64,000 nt of DNA from Pantoea trifolii (GTDB taxonomy: Bacteria; Pseudomonadota; Gammaproteobacteria; Enterobacterales; Enterobacteriaceae), in NCBI RefSeq assembly GCF_024506435.1, contig NZ_JANIET010000001.1, positions 2,480,001-2,544,000 of the forward strand, in the 5' to 3' direction. The position numbers were made by a program, and so were the translations under genes. The notes below the pieces were generated by a model that was not told the origin of the DNA, ran no database searches, and was given only the letters and a program-made list of their open reading frames with translations. Of this stretch, positions 37,476 to 47,882 are shown piece by piece; position 1 is the stretch's first letter; the number at the start of each line of letters is the position of its first letter.

Positions 37476-37502
37476 GGATGGCGGTGGATCGCACCGCCAT
37501 CC
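37476..37502 (-). terminator. Hairpin after the HNH-like gene
   Basis: An 11-bp perfect stem GGATGGCGGTG / CACCGCCATCC with a 5-base loop, 10 bases past the stop of the HNH-like gene and before fliA. T run weak. Confidence 0.6.
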
Positions 37503-37511
37503 GCGCGGGCG

Positions 37512-38480
37512 TTAGCGCAAATTACGCAGTCTTTCCCGCGTGCCAGGCGGCACCGCATCCCATAATGCGCAAACTTTGCCCTCAAGTGCCTGATAAAAAG
37601 GGGTAATCAACGCTTCAGTTTCCAGCGCAGGATTAAACAGCACCTGACCCGTTTCCGCGTTGATGCTTATCATTTTGTTGATAAACAGCCGCTGCAGGTC
37701 GCTGCGCAGGAATAAGCCGTTATCGGCGCTGTTATCCGCCAGAAAGCCCTCTTCATTCTCTTGCGTGTCGATGTAGCAGGCTTCCACCCACGGCCAGCTG
37801 TGACGTTCGGTCAGCTGCGTGCCGGTGATAATGCAGGCGCCGTAGCGCGCTTTCACCGCCGAGGTGAACTCCGCCTGGCTGCTTCGTTGCAGCACTTTGG
37901 CCTTCACGCGGCGTCCGACTTCGGTGCCGGGCATCACGCCGCTCGGTACTTTGTATTGCGGCGTGCTCAGCACCACCAGAAACTGGATTTTGCGTGACAG
38001 CGGGAAGCACGGATGTGCCTGCGCATCGAACAGTTGCCAATACTCCTCCTCTTCGGTCTGGCGCATCAGCACCAGTTTAAAGCCCCGGCTATTGAGCAGA
38101 TTCTGTGCCGCTGCCGAATTGGGATCGAGCATGGCAAACACCTGGGTTTCTCCGACCACTTTCCAGCGCCCCTCTTTACGCGCTTCATCGTCGCGACGAA
38201 AGTAGAGAAACGCCTGCTGGTTTTTCAGGTAGTGCTCAAAGCGGCGCAAATAGTTTTTGCGCTCGTTGTCGTCCGAGACAAACAGCAAATCTTCAATCGG
38301 GCTGTTGAGCTCCTCCTGCGCGAACAGCGCGCGGATCACCAAATTGCGAAAACTGGTCGACGGGCTCAGCAACCCGCGTGCGGTGAGTTCCTTTTCATCA
38401 GGATGCTGCTGCGTGTAGCGCAGGGCAATCTCTTCGAAGGTCAGTAGCTCACCCGGTAACAAGTCATAATTGAAGCGCAT
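37512..38480 (-). CDS. HNH_2-like protein with degenerate catalytic motif
   Basis: A 322-residue protein that starts MRFNYDLLPGELLTFEEIA. The last third resembles the HNH_2 nuclease fold (ARYGACIITGTQL..., then NGLFLRSDLQRLFINKMISIN), but the usual His residues are gone: the HI of the first motif is CYI, and the DLHRLFD motif is DLQRLFIN. The N-terminal 200 residues are unknown. So it is probably not an active nuclease but could still bind DNA. ATG at 38480 is preferred over an upstream opening with no binding site. It lies between fliA and uhpT on the same strand. Confidence 0.75.
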   Translation of the reverse strand: MRFNYDLLPGELLTFEEIALRYTQQHPDEKELTARGLLSPSTSFRNLVIRALFAQEELNSPIEDLLFVSDDNERKNYLRRFEHYLKNQQAFLYFRRDDEARKEGRWKVVGETQVFAMLDPNSAAAQNLLNSRGFKLVLMRQTEEEEYWQLFDAQAHPCFPLSRKIQFLVVLSTPQYKVPSGVMPGTEVGRRVKAKVLQRSSQAEFTSAVKARYGACIITGTQLTERHSWPWVEACYIDTQENEEGFLADNSADNGLFLRSDLQRLFINKMISINAETGQVLFNPALETEALITPFYQALEGKVCALWDAVPPGTRERLRNLR

Positions 38481-38660
38481 AGACACCCCAGAAACGGAAA
38501 AATGTGGTTCAAAAATTGGAATGGTTCTGAGGGGAGTTATCGGCAATTTGGGGGCGGACTGTAACAAGACGGTTACTTTTCTGAGGAAGTAGTGCAGCAG
38601 CTAAAATCGTCCATTCCCCTGCGTATGAATTTGTTTTAGGTCAGCAGGATTTATCGCCCG

Positions 38661-38686
38661 AAAAAGCCCCGGTGAAAACCGGGGCT
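38661..38686 (-). terminator. Rho-independent terminator of uhpT
   Basis: On the minus strand, 9-bp stem AGCCCCGGT / ACCGGGGCT with a TTTC loop, followed by TTTTT, 6 bases past the uhpT stop. Confidence 0.9.
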
Positions 38687-38691
38687 AGACA

Positions 38692-40083
38692 TCATGCTGC
38701 TTTCAACCGTTGCAGACGCTTTTCACGGCGAATCTTACGCTCTTCAAATACCGCCACCATCGCCATTAAGGCTATACAGCCAATCGCGGCGGCATCCAGC
38801 GCCGCAAAGGTCCCGGCCCAACCGGTTAAGCCAAAGATTGGCGTGCCATCGGCGATCATTCCCAAGCCTAACTTGGCGAAGCTGTCACCAATCAGGTAAG
38901 CAAAGGTGCCTTTGATACCATCGGCGGCACCAATAGCTTTTTTCGGCACAAAGCCGACGGCGGCAACGCCAATTAACAGTTGCGGACCAAACACCAGGAA
39001 GCCCAGAGCAAACAGCGACGCCAGATAAACATACTGATTGCTGGCATGTTGATAGATGCCGAGCGTGGCGATAATCAGCGCCAGCGCCACACATGCCACC
39101 AACGCACGACGACCATTCGCCAGATCCGACAACCAGCCCCACAGCAGCGTGCCGACTAACGCACCGACTTCAAATAGCGTGAAGCCCTGAATCGCCACCT
39201 CTTTTGAGAGTTTTAACTCCTGAAACGCATACACCGTCGACCACTGATCGATACCAATACGCACCACATACAGGAAAATGTTGGCGAAACACAGCAGCCA
39301 AATCACTTTGTTTTTCAGCACGTACTCGACAAAGATCTGCCATTTGGTCATCGCCTGATCTTCAGTTTCCTTGTCCTCTTCGCTGATCTCTTCACCAAAC
39401 AGCTCTTCGGCTTTGCCGAGACCGTAGGATTCGGGTGAATCGCTGCCGTAACGCAGACCGATAAAACCGACCACCAGCGCAATCAGTGACGGGAACACAA
39501 ACATGCCGACCACATGACCATCAAACAGGTAGTTGGCACCAAACAGCGCCACACCGGCTGCACCTGCGCCGCCGAGGTTGTGCGAAATATTCCACATCCC
39601 CAGATAGCTGCCGCGTTTCCGGCGCGGCGTCCATTTGGTGATGGTGGAATAACTACAGGAGCCGCCGGTACTTTGGAAGAAGCCACTCAGTGCATAAAAC
39701 GTGATCATCAGGAACAAACTCACCGAGCCCGCGCCCATGCTGGCGCTGAAGCCCAGCATGCAGATGGCTGAGAGGATCAGCATAAACGGCAGGAACTGCT
39801 TGGTATTTTTCCCATCGGCGTAATAGGAGACCAGCGTTTTACCGACGCCGTAAGTGATGGAGAAGCCGAGCCCAATCATCCCCAGCTGGGTCATGCTGAG
39901 TCCGTAGGTGGTGATCATGTCGTTCTGCGCAATGTTGAAGTTTTTGCGGATCAGGTACATGGTCAGGTAGCCGATAAAGACCACCAGATAGGACTGCATA
40001 AAGGGTTTGAACCACATCTTGCGCCGCTCTTCGAGCGACAGATTCAGGGTCGGCTTGCGCACCTGATTTAAGAAAGCCAGCAT
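38692..40083 (-). CDS. uhpT: UhpT hexose-6-phosphate:phosphate antiporter
   Basis: A 463-residue major facilitator protein, identical in length and nearly so in many stretches to E. coli UhpT ([58 protein letters not shown]). It imports glucose-6-phosphate and similar sugars in exchange for phosphate, and is also an entry route for fosfomycin. ATG at 40083 has AGGAG upstream. Last gene of the uhpABCT set, with a gap of 137 bases after uhpC where its UhpA-controlled promoter should lie. Confidence 0.98.
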   Translation of the reverse strand: MLAFLNQVRKPTLNLSLEERRKMWFKPFMQSYLVVFIGYLTMYLIRKNFNIAQNDMITTYGLSMTQLGMIGLGFSITYGVGKTLVSYYADGKNTKQFLPFMLILSAICMLGFSASMGAGSVSLFLMITFYALSGFFQSTGGSCSYSTITKWTPRRKRGSYLGMWNISHNLGGAGAAGVALFGANYLFDGHVVGMFVFPSLIALVVGFIGLRYGSDSPESYGLGKAEELFGEEISEEDKETEDQAMTKWQIFVEYVLKNKVIWLLCFANIFLYVVRIGIDQWSTVYAFQELKLSKEVAIQGFTLFEVGALVGTLLWGWLSDLANGRRALVACVALALIIATLGIYQHASNQYVYLASLFALGFLVFGPQLLIGVAAVGFVPKKAIGAADGIKGTFAYLIGDSFAKLGLGMIADGTPIFGLTGWAGTFAALDAAAIGCIALMAMVAVFEERKIRREKRLQRLKAA

Positions 40084-40220
40084 GGAGTGCTCCTGATTAA
40101 TGACCTGCGTGATGGCAGGCATTGTAAAAATCAGCAGCGGTTTCGGCCTGAGACAACTGCCCGGCGCAACCGGGAAAATTTCTTAGTTTTGTCGATGTAA
40201 GGGTAAAAAGCGGGGATGCA

Positions 40221-41567
40221 TCACACTTCCTCGCGCTGGCGCGGCGTTTGAGCATGCAGGAATGGCAACAGCAGCAAGGCCGAAATGCCCGCCGCGCAGG
40301 CGATGACCGCAAAGAAACCGTTCCAGTGCCAGACATCGATTACCAGCGCCAGCGGCCAGCCGGAGAGCGATGCGCCCAGATAGGCAAACAGGCCAACAAA
40401 TCCGGTCGCCGCGCCCGCCGCGTCTTTATGCGAACACTCCGCCGCCGCCATGCCAATCAACATCTGCGGGCCGAAGACAAAAAAGCCGATGGTAAAGAAA
40501 CACGCAGCCTGCATCACGTAGCTGGCAAACGGCATCAGCCACAGCGATCCCACTGACAGTAAAATGCCGGCGGCAAAGATCAGGTTCATCGGGCCACGAT
40601 TGCCGTTGAACAATTTATCCGATCCCCATCCCGCCACTAACGCGCCACCGAAGCCACCGAGTTCAAACATGGTCACCGCCGAGTTGGCCGTCACCAGATT
40701 CACGCCCAGCGTCTCGGACATATAGAGATTGCCCCAGTCGTTAATCGCGGCACGCACCACGTAAACCAGCACGTAACACAGCGACAGCAGCCAGATGTAA
40801 GGGTTGAGCAGCACATATTTGGCAAGGATCTGTTTGTGACTCAGCCCTGCGCCCTCTTGCTGCTGGGCGATCTCCAGCGCATCGTGGCGCCAGTCACCGA
40901 CCGGCGGTAAACCCACGGTTTGCGGGCGATCGCGCAGGCGCCAGCAGAGAAAAATACCGGCGACGATCGCCAGTCCGCCCGCGATCATCATGCCGGCGCG
41001 CCAGCCATAGTGCAGCGCGGCGGCACCGACGATCATCGGGATCAGCGCACCGCCAACGTTTTGTGCTGTGTTCCACAGCGCCCACCAGCCGCCGCGTTCG
41101 GTGCGGGAAAACCAGCTGGTCAGCAGACGCGCACAGACCGGCGATCCCCATCCCTGGAAAAAGGCATTTAACACCCACAACACGGCGAAAGCCCACAGCG
41201 ACGTGGAGAAGCCAAACAGAATATTCACCACACCTGTCGCTATCAGCCCAATGCCCATGAAATAGCGCGCGTTAGAGCGATCGCTGACGATGCCAGAGAA
41301 AAATTTCGACAGGCCATAAGTGATGTAAAACAGCGTCGCTAACAGGCCGATGTCCGTGCGCGTCATTACGCCCGCCGCCAGAATTTCCGGCGACGCGGCG
41401 TTAAAGCTTTTACGGGTGAAATAGAACAGCGCGTAGCCGAGCCAGATGGTGATCATGATATGGCGACGCCAGTAACGGTAGCGTGCATCAATGGTCGCTT
41501 TATCCCCGATAGGCTGCGCGCTGAGTGGTGCTTTGAGAAATCTGAACATCATCTTTTGCTTATCCAT
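40221..41567 (-). CDS. uhpC: UhpC hexose-phosphate sensor (transporter-like)
   Basis: A 448-residue MFS protein that senses external glucose-6-phosphate and signals to UhpB. Sequence follows E. coli UhpC closely ([46 protein letters not shown]). The ATG at 41567 overlaps the uhpB end by 8 bases; an ATG at 41549 (MFRFLKAP) would align better with the E. coli start and is a real alternative. Confidence 0.97.
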   Translation of the reverse strand: MDKQKMMFRFLKAPLSAQPIGDKATIDARYRYWRRHIMITIWLGYALFYFTRKSFNAASPEILAAGVMTRTDIGLLATLFYITYGLSKFFSGIVSDRSNARYFMGIGLIATGVVNILFGFSTSLWAFAVLWVLNAFFQGWGSPVCARLLTSWFSRTERGGWWALWNTAQNVGGALIPMIVGAAALHYGWRAGMMIAGGLAIVAGIFLCWRLRDRPQTVGLPPVGDWRHDALEIAQQQEGAGLSHKQILAKYVLLNPYIWLLSLCYVLVYVVRAAINDWGNLYMSETLGVNLVTANSAVTMFELGGFGGALVAGWGSDKLFNGNRGPMNLIFAAGILLSVGSLWLMPFASYVMQAACFFTIGFFVFGPQMLIGMAAAECSHKDAAGAATGFVGLFAYLGASLSGWPLALVIDVWHWNGFFAVIACAAGISALLLLPFLHAQTPRQREEV

Positions 41568-43056
41568 TACGCAGCGGTAACGTGACGCTAACGCGCGTGC
41601 CGTGGGTACAAGAGATCCCCAGCGAGCCGCCCAGCGCGGTCACGCGTTCGCGCATGCCGGCAAGGCCAAAACCTTGCTGCGGGGAACCCACGGGTAAGCC
41701 GCAGCCATCGTCTTCAATCACCAGCAGCAAGCGCTGCTCCTGCAATGTGCCTTGCAGCGTCACCGCGCGGGCGCTGGCGTGTTTCACCACATTGTTGAGT
41801 CCTTCCTGACAGACACGGAACAGCGTGACGCGTTGCGCTTCACTCAGTCGCGCTTCATCAATCTGCCAGTCGAGATGGCTGATGATGCCGTGCCCTTCCA
41901 GCTCCATTTCCCGCATCAGCGAACGAATTGCCTGCTCTAGCGAAAGATCGTCCAACTGGCGCGGACGCAAGCGCCCCAGCAAACGGCGCACCGAATCGTA
42001 AATGCCCAGCGACAGTTGCTCAATCAACATGCCGCTCTGCTTGACGCCACTTTCCGGGCTGATGCGCTGCATGATCCCGGCCTGGGTGCGAATCGCGGTG
42101 ATGGTCTGGCCGATATCATCGTGCAGCTCGCGCGCCACTTCGCGTCTGACGCTCTCTTCGGTCTCCAGCAGTCGCTCCGTCAGGCGGCGATTGCGCACCA
42201 ATTCGGTTTGCAGCGACTGATTGAGTTCACGTAAACGCTGAATACCCGCGCCGAGCAGCAGCCCGGTCAGGCTTTGCGCCAGCAGGGAGAGCAGCAGATC
42301 GACCGCGTGATCGTGCCAGGTCTGGCTGGCGATCAGCGCGATGGCGTTCATCAGTGTGGCAATCAGCGCGCCCTGCCAGCCGTAATGCCACGCCAGCGCA
42401 ATGATCGGCAGCGCCAGACAAAACGGTGTGAAGCGCGACAGCTCTGCGGGCAGCCCCAGCTGCAACCACAAACTGACCATAAACAGCAGCACATAACCAA
42501 ACAGATGGCGCACGCGCCAGTTAACCGGCTGACCGACCAGCGACGGGCCGAGCGGCTGCCAGCGCGTGCTGGTGAGGTAGTGCCAGATCACCAAACAGGT
42601 TGGTGCCACGGTCAGTGCGCCGGTGAGCGTTAGCAGCACCGCATTCAGCGCGGTGGGTTGAGCGAGCCACGGCAATGCCTGCAGCAGCCCCCCACACACC
42701 ATCGCGCCGCCCTGCCACAGCAAGGTGTGCCAGTCGCGTTGATGACGATAACGGGAGATCAGCGCCACCGGCAGCAGCGTCAATAAGCTACCCAGCATTA
42801 ATAGCGGCAGATGTGCCAGCGCCACTTCGCGCGACAGCCAATAAAGCAGCAACCACTCAGCACCGAGCAGCACCGGCCAATAGGCACGCGGGGACTGCAA
42901 CATCAGTCCAAGGCGCAGGCCAAAGGGAAACAGCAACACCGCCAGCTCAGGACGATCCGCCAGATGCAGGCTGATGCTCCACAGGCAAAACCACGCGGCA
43001 GAAAAGATACAAAAACTGGCGATAACGGCAATCAGCCGCGAAAAGAGTGGCTGCAT
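41560..43056 (-). CDS. uhpB: UhpB sensor histidine kinase
   Basis: A 498-residue kinase with about eight N-terminal membrane segments (MASE1-like), a HisKA_3 domain with the phospho-His in [15 protein letters not shown], and an ATPase domain ([34 protein letters not shown]). With UhpC it controls phosphorylation of UhpA. Its start shares one base with the uhpA stop. Confidence 0.97.
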   Translation of the reverse strand: MQPLFSRLIAVIASFCIFSAAWFCLWSISLHLADRPELAVLLFPFGLRLGLMLQSPRAYWPVLLGAEWLLLYWLSREVALAHLPLLMLGSLLTLLPVALISRYRHQRDWHTLLWQGGAMVCGGLLQALPWLAQPTALNAVLLTLTGALTVAPTCLVIWHYLTSTRWQPLGPSLVGQPVNWRVRHLFGYVLLFMVSLWLQLGLPAELSRFTPFCLALPIIALAWHYGWQGALIATLMNAIALIASQTWHDHAVDLLLSLLAQSLTGLLLGAGIQRLRELNQSLQTELVRNRRLTERLLETEESVRREVARELHDDIGQTITAIRTQAGIMQRISPESGVKQSGMLIEQLSLGIYDSVRRLLGRLRPRQLDDLSLEQAIRSLMREMELEGHGIISHLDWQIDEARLSEAQRVTLFRVCQEGLNNVVKHASARAVTLQGTLQEQRLLLVIEDDGCGLPVGSPQQGFGLAGMRERVTALGGSLGISCTHGTRVSVTLPLRNG

Positions 43057-43646
43057 TACCAGCTATCGAACATGCGGCGCGCCAGTTCAACGTCGTTACT
43101 GACATTGAGCTTTTCCAGCAAATTGGCGCGATGAACGTGAACGGTTTTCGGCGACAGACCCAGTTCAGCTGCGATCTCTTTCACCGCTAAACCTTGCGCC
43201 AGTTTTTCCGCCACCTGGCGTTCGCGTTTGGTGAGCGGGTCCTGACGTCCGGAGGCGAGCTTCATAGCAATATCGGGCGTCAGATAGCAGCCGCCTTTGG
43301 CCACGGTATGCACCGCCGCGATCAGTTCATCGGGGCTGCATCGTTTAGAGAGGAATCCGCGCGCGCCCGCATTAAGCGCCTGCTCCACCAGCGCCGGACT
43401 ATCGTGTACTGACAGCATGATGGTCGCCATACCTTTCGGCAGCTGGCTTAACAGCTCCAACCCGGAGATATCCGGCATCGAGATATCGCAGATGCACACC
43501 TGCACGCCACGCCCCGGCAATTGGTTGAGCGCTTCTCGCCCGGAACCACATTCGGCAACAACCTGGAAATCCGGTTCCAGCCCCAGCAATTGGGCAAAAC
43601 CCGAACGGACGATCATATGGTCGTCAATGAGCGCGATGGTGGTCAT
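43056..43646 (-). CDS. uhpA: UhpA response regulator
   Basis: A 196-residue NarL-type regulator: receiver domain with phospho-acceptor Asp54 (CICDISMPD) and a LuxR-type HTH ([40 protein letters not shown] in outline). Activates uhpT. First gene of uhpABC, transcribed toward uhpT. Confidence 0.98.
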   Translation of the reverse strand: MTTIALIDDHMIVRSGFAQLLGLEPDFQVVAECGSGREALNQLPGRGVQVCICDISMPDISGLELLSQLPKGMATIMLSVHDSPALVEQALNAGARGFLSKRCSPDELIAAVHTVAKGGCYLTPDIAMKLASGRQDPLTKRERQVAEKLAQGLAVKEIAAELGLSPKTVHVHRANLLEKLNVSNDVELARRMFDSW

Positions 43647-43745
43647 GAGGTTTCCTGGTGGCGAAAAAACGCGCTTACCTTAGCGATAAGCGGGGGAAGC
43701 TTCAAGGGGATTGGGTGGCGGGGTTAGTTTGTGCAATGACGTATC

Positions 43746-43801
43746 GGTCGCCATAAATGGCGCCCCTACGCGATTTTGTAGGGGCGCCATTTATGGTGAC
43801 C
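43746..43801. repeat. Head-to-head palindromic repeats forming one long hairpin, copies 11 and 12
   Basis: GGTCGCCATAAATGGCGCCC-CTACG (43746-43770) and TGTAG-GGGCGCCATTTATGGTGACC (43777-43801). The two copies are near-perfect inverted repeats of each other, so the 56 bases could fold as a single long stem. It lies at the uhpA end of the block between fliA and fliC. Confidence 0.9.
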
Positions 43802-43845
43802 GACTTGTATCACTTGGAGAATTTACCGGCGAATTATGAGTAATT

Positions 43846-43870
43846 ACCTGCATATTCATAATATGCAGGT
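43846..43870. other. Perfect 11-bp inverted repeat beside the fliC terminator
   Basis: ACCTGCATATT, three-base loop CAT, AATATGCAGGT. It is on the far side of the fliC terminator; on the plus strand it is followed by AAAAAAA. Purpose unknown; perhaps a back-up transcription end. Confidence 0.7.
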
Positions 43871-43872
43871 AT

Positions 43873-43898
43873 AAAAAAACCCCGCCGAAGCGGGGTTT
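43873..43898 (-). terminator. Rho-independent terminator of fliC
   Basis: On the minus strand, stem ACCCCGC / GCGGGGT with a TTCG loop, followed by a T7 run, about 24 bases past the fliC stop. Confidence 0.92.
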
Positions 43899-43921
43899 GA
43901 TAAGCAAGAAGCTTAGAGCGA

Positions 43922-45700
43922 TTAGCCCTGCAGCAGAGACAGAACCTGCTGTGGAACCTGGTTAGCTTTAGCCAACACTGAGTTACCCGCCTGCTGGATG
44001 ATCTGTGCTTTAGACATGTTTGAAACTTCAGTTGCGTAGTCAGCATCCTGAATACGAGACTGTGCTTCAGACAGGTTAGTGGTGGTGTTGTTCAGGTTAG
44101 TTACCGCTGAATCCAGACGGTTCTGAATCGCACCCAGGCTTGAACGGAACTTATCGATGCTGCTGATAGCGTCGTCCAGAGCGGCCAATGGATCTGAAGT
44201 TGCAGTACCAGCGCTGGTTGCATCAGTGGTGATCTTACCGCCAGCAGTTACGTTTACAGCTGCACCGACGGTTTTCGCGTTCGGGTTAGCAGACGAGTTG
44301 TCAACGGTGGTGCCATCAGCCAACAGGTTAGCTTTAACAGTTACCGCTCCGGTGTCTTTGTCTACTGCGTACTGAGTAGTGAACTTGTCTACGCTGGTGA
44401 AATTGCCGTTAGCGTCTGAGTAAGTGTCGCTTGATTTGCCAACATCAGCGCCGCTGAAGTTAACAGAACCTTTCATCACGCCAGATTTGTAATCGATAAC
44501 TGCTGATTTAGCAGTACCTGCTGCGGTTGCACCATCATCAGCGGCTGCAACTTTAGCCATCACTTCATCTTTAGAGATAGAAGCGGTGTAAGTTACGTCA
44601 CCAGTAGTTGCAGCGAAGCCGTAAGTTGTACCACCGATTGCAACAGTAGAGTTGTAGTCACCAGCAGCTGCTTTAGCAGAAGACTGGGTAAATACAGAGT
44701 CCAAAGTAGCCTGAGTCAACGTGCCGCTGGCGTTGTTGGTGGTCAGGTTACCGGTGGTGTCCATGTATGCAGTCTGGCCACCAATGGTTAAATTGCCATT
44801 GTTGTCTGCTTCGAACTCAACAGTGTCAGTTGAACCGCCAACAGCTGAATAAGTACCAGTGATTTTGCCAGTATCTGGAGCCAGTTTTGCACCGAATGCG
44901 CCTGCATCAGCACCAGCTGTACCTGCATCAACAGTTGCAGTGTAAGAGAAGTTACCTTTGGTTGCATCGTAGGTGTATTTAGTATCAGTACCTGCGCCAT
45001 CAGTTACAGTAACTTGGTCACCGGTAGCCAGTTTAGAGAATGCTTGTGATGCAGTCAGCGCGCTGTTTTCGGTAACCAGGTTATAGACGCCAGAACCGGT
45101 AGCAGTTTCAGTTGCGCCAGCTGCAGTCAGGTTAGAAACGGTAGCGGCTTTGTTAGCTACAGTACCGGTGCCGTTTACGTTGAAGCCGTTCAGACCCAGA
45201 GTAGAAGAGTCAATCTTCTTCAGGTCGATAGAGATGGTCTGGCCATCGTTCGCGCCAACCTGAATTTTCAGGGAGCCGTCTTTAGACAGTACGTTCACGC
45301 CGTTGAACTGAGTCTGACCCGATACGCGGTCAATTTCGTCCAGACGTGATTTGATTTCGTCCTGAATTGAGTCCAGATCAGACTGGCTGTTGGTGCCGTT
45401 CTGAGACTGAACGGTCAGTTCACGAACACGTTGTAAGTTGTTGTTGATTTCTGACAGCGCGCCTTCAGTGGTCTGCGCAGCAGAGATACCGTCGTTAGCG
45501 TTACGCGCAGCCTGAGTCAGGCCGGTGATGTTAGACTGGAAGCGGTTAGCAATGGCCTGGCCCGCTGCGTCATCTTTAGCGCTGTTAATACGAAGACCAG
45601 AAGACAGACGCTCGATAGAGGTAGACAGAGCAGACTGGTTCTTGTTGATGTTGTTCTGAGTGATCAGCGAGAGGCTGTTGGTATTAATGACTTGGGCCAT
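43922..45700 (-). CDS. fliC: FliC flagellin
   Basis: A 592-residue flagellin with conserved ends (MAQVINTNSLSLITQNNINK, and ...QVPQQVLSLLQG) that form the filament core, including the stretch recognised by plant and animal receptors (IERLSSGLRINSAKDDAAGQA). The middle, about residues 180-490, is Ala/Thr/Asp/Gly-rich and is the variable surface part. ATG at 45700 follows AGGAAAATTATC. Export by the flagellar secretion system, FliS being its chaperone. Sigma-28 promoter visible upstream. Confidence 0.97.
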   Translation of the reverse strand: MAQVINTNSLSLITQNNINKNQSALSTSIERLSSGLRINSAKDDAAGQAIANRFQSNITGLTQAARNANDGISAAQTTEGALSEINNNLQRVRELTVQSQNGTNSQSDLDSIQDEIKSRLDEIDRVSGQTQFNGVNVLSKDGSLKIQVGANDGQTISIDLKKIDSSTLGLNGFNVNGTGTVANKAATVSNLTAAGATETATGSGVYNLVTENSALTASQAFSKLATGDQVTVTDGAGTDTKYTYDATKGNFSYTATVDAGTAGADAGAFGAKLAPDTGKITGTYSAVGGSTDTVEFEADNNGNLTIGGQTAYMDTTGNLTTNNASGTLTQATLDSVFTQSSAKAAAGDYNSTVAIGGTTYGFAATTGDVTYTASISKDEVMAKVAAADDGATAAGTAKSAVIDYKSGVMKGSVNFSGADVGKSSDTYSDANGNFTSVDKFTTQYAVDKDTGAVTVKANLLADGTTVDNSSANPNAKTVGAAVNVTAGGKITTDATSAGTATSDPLAALDDAISSIDKFRSSLGAIQNRLDSAVTNLNNTTTNLSEAQSRIQDADYATEVSNMSKAQIIQQAGNSVLAKANQVPQQVLSLLQG

Positions 45701-45776
45701 GATAATTTTCCTGTTAATCAAGTCTTTCGGTTAAGGTGTGGGCTTCAACCCGCCGGCTTCAGCGCCGTCAATGTTG

Positions 45777-45803
45777 TTATCGTCTGCCCTTAAACAACCT
45801 TTA
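45777..45803 (-). promoter_or_regulatory. Sigma-28 promoter of fliC
   Basis: On the minus strand, -35 TAAAGGTT (7 of 8), 11-base spacer, -10 GACGATAA (7 of 8), about 77 bases before the fliC start. Coordinates may be off by one. Confidence 0.85.
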
Positions 45804-45967
45804 GATTTTTTTTAGGACCAGGTGAAAATTTTTCCCTTCAACCTGTCACGTTTATCTTTATCGCCCTGCCCGCAGTGTTCTTTAGGCCAACCTGATCATT
45901 TTTCTAGCGTCCGAAATACCCTTCTCTATATACGCTATTCGCTTTATTACCCGCCGGTAAATAATTC

Positions 45968-45994
45968 TAAACTTTGCCCATAAAGAGCCGATAA
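45968..45994 (+). promoter_or_regulatory. Sigma-28 promoter of fliD
   Basis: -35 TAAACTTT (7 of 8), spacer of exactly 11 bases, -10 GCCGATAA (8 of 8), 44 bases before the fliD ATG. With the fliC promoter it fills most of the 337-base divergent gap. Confidence 0.92.
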
Positions 45995-46037
45995 CCCGCG
46001 GTATTGATTCTCCGTGTCGACATAGAAAGGAAACAAC

Positions 46038-47462
46038 ATGACCACCATTTCTACCCTCGGTATCGGTTCAGGCCTCGATTTAAGTACCATCCTGGATAAC
46101 TTGAGTACGGCTGAGAAAGCGTCTTTAACGCCTATCTCTAATCAGCAGACGGCTTATACCGCGAAGCTGAGCGCTTACGGCACCTTGTCGAGCGCGTTAA
46201 CCACCTTCCAAACCGCCAACACGGCATTAAACAGCGCTGATTTGTTCACCGCAACCAGCGCAGCCAGCAGCACCACTGCGTTCAGCGCCACCACGTCTGG
46301 CAGTACCATTGCCGGGAAATACAGCATTAGCGTGACGCAGCTGGCGCAGGCACAGACGCTGACTTCCGGCGTGCAATCCAGCAACACCACTGCGCTGGGT
46401 AGCTCGGATGCCAGCCGCACGCTGTCGATTAAACTGGCCGACGGCACCAGCAAAGACATTACGCTGACCAGTGCACAAACCTCATTAACCGGCATGCGTG
46501 ACGCGATTAACGGTGCCAATGCCGGTGTCAGCGCCAGTATTATCAAAACCGGTGATGGCGCTTATCGTCTGTCGCTAACCGCGTCGAAAACCGGAGAGGC
46601 CAATGCGGTTTCTTCAGTGACCGTGACTGGCGATGACACGCTGCAGGGTATTGTCGGCTTTGATTCAACCAAAACCGATGCCGATAACCCGCTGGACGTC
46701 AGCGTTGCCGCACAAGATGCCGAGTTAACGGTAAATAATGTCGCCATCACCAGCAGCACCAACACCATTAGCGATGCGCTGGAAGGAATTACGCTGAATC
46801 TGAATGATGTCACCAGCGGTAATCAGACGTTGACCATCACGCAAGATACCTCTAAAGCCTCCACCGCAATTTCCAACTTTGTGGATGCCTACAACAATCT
46901 GCTGGATCAGTTCACCAGCCTGACTAAATACACCGCAGTGGATGTCGGTTCAGATACACAAGACTCCAGCAACGGTGCGTTGGTGGGCGATAGCACGTTG
47001 CGCGGCATTCAAACCCAGATCAAGAGCCTGCTGACCAACACGGCCAGCTCTTCAACCTACAAAACGCTGGCGCAAATCGGTATCACTACCGACCCAACCA
47101 CCGGTGAGCTGTCGTTAGATTCTGACAAGCTGAAAACCGAGCTGACCAAAGATCCAGCCGGCGTGAAAGAGATGATTGTGGGTGACGGTAAAACCACCGG
47201 TATCACCACCAAACTGGCAACGAACCTGACCAGTTGGCTGTCATCAACTGGCAGCATTCAGTCAGCGAAAGATGGCGTCAGCAAGACGCTGAATAACCTG
47301 ACTGAGCAGTACAACAACATGAACACGCGTATCAACGCCCTTATTGCGCGTTATAAGACGCAGTTCACGCAACTCGACGTCACCATGAGCTCGCTGAACA
47401 GCACCAGCGATTACCTGACACAGCAGTTCGATAGCATGACTTCGAGCAGCAGTTCTAAATAG
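46038..47462 (+). CDS. fliD: FliD filament cap (HAP2)
   Basis: A 474-residue cap protein with FliD N-domain (ISTLGIGSGLDLSTILDNL) and C-domain with the closing coiled coil (LNNLTEQYNNMNTRINALIARYKTQFTQLDVTMSSLNSTSDYL in outline). It caps the growing filament so FliC adds below it. Ser/Thr-rich middle as usual. Good binding site GGAAACAAC before ATG; first gene of fliDST. Confidence 0.97.
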   Translation: MTTISTLGIGSGLDLSTILDNLSTAEKASLTPISNQQTAYTAKLSAYGTLSSALTTFQTANTALNSADLFTATSAASSTTAFSATTSGSTIAGKYSISVTQLAQAQTLTSGVQSSNTTALGSSDASRTLSIKLADGTSKDITLTSAQTSLTGMRDAINGANAGVSASIIKTGDGAYRLSLTASKTGEANAVSSVTVTGDDTLQGIVGFDSTKTDADNPLDVSVAAQDAELTVNNVAITSSTNTISDALEGITLNLNDVTSGNQTLTITQDTSKASTAISNFVDAYNNLLDQFTSLTKYTAVDVGSDTQDSSNGALVGDSTLRGIQTQIKSLLTNTASSSTYKTLAQIGITTDPTTGELSLDSDKLKTELTKDPAGVKEMIVGDGKTTGITTKLATNLTSWLSSTGSIQSAKDGVSKTLNNLTEQYNNMNTRINALIARYKTQFTQLDVTMSSLNSTSDYLTQQFDSMTSSSSSK

Positions 47463-47474
47463 TAAGGAGTGACC

Positions 47475-47882
47475 ATGTACAGCGCTACAGGCACACAAGC
47501 CTACGCAAAAATCGGGGTGGAGAGCTCAGTGATGAGCGCCAATCAACAGCAGCTGATTACCTTGCTGTTTGACGGTGCGATCAGCGCACTGGTCCGCGCC
47601 CGCCTGTTTATGCAGGACAACAATATCCAGGGAAAAGGTAACTCGATTTCCAAGGCCATTAACATCATCGAGGGCGGACTCAAGCAGGGCCTCGATGAGC
47701 AATCAGGCGATGACCTGACCGACAACCTGTTAGGACTCTACTCCTACATGGTTCGCCGTCTGGTTCAGGCTAATCTGCGTAATGATGTCGAAGCCCTCGA
47801 AGAAGTTGAAGGTCTTCTGCGCAATATCGCTGATGCCTGGAAAGAAGTCGTACAACCTCAACACCTTCAGGACGCCGTTTAA
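47475..47882 (+). CDS. fliS: FliS flagellin chaperone
   Basis: A 135-residue helical protein ([34 protein letters not shown]) that binds the FliC C-terminus in the cytoplasm until export. ATG at 47475 has AAGGAG upstream. Its stop overlaps the fliT start by one base (TAATG). Confidence 0.97.
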   Translation: MYSATGTQAYAKIGVESSVMSANQQQLITLLFDGAISALVRARLFMQDNNIQGKGNSISKAINIIEGGLKQGLDEQSGDDLTDNLLGLYSYMVRRLVQANLRNDVEALEEVEGLLRNIADAWKEVVQPQHLQDAV

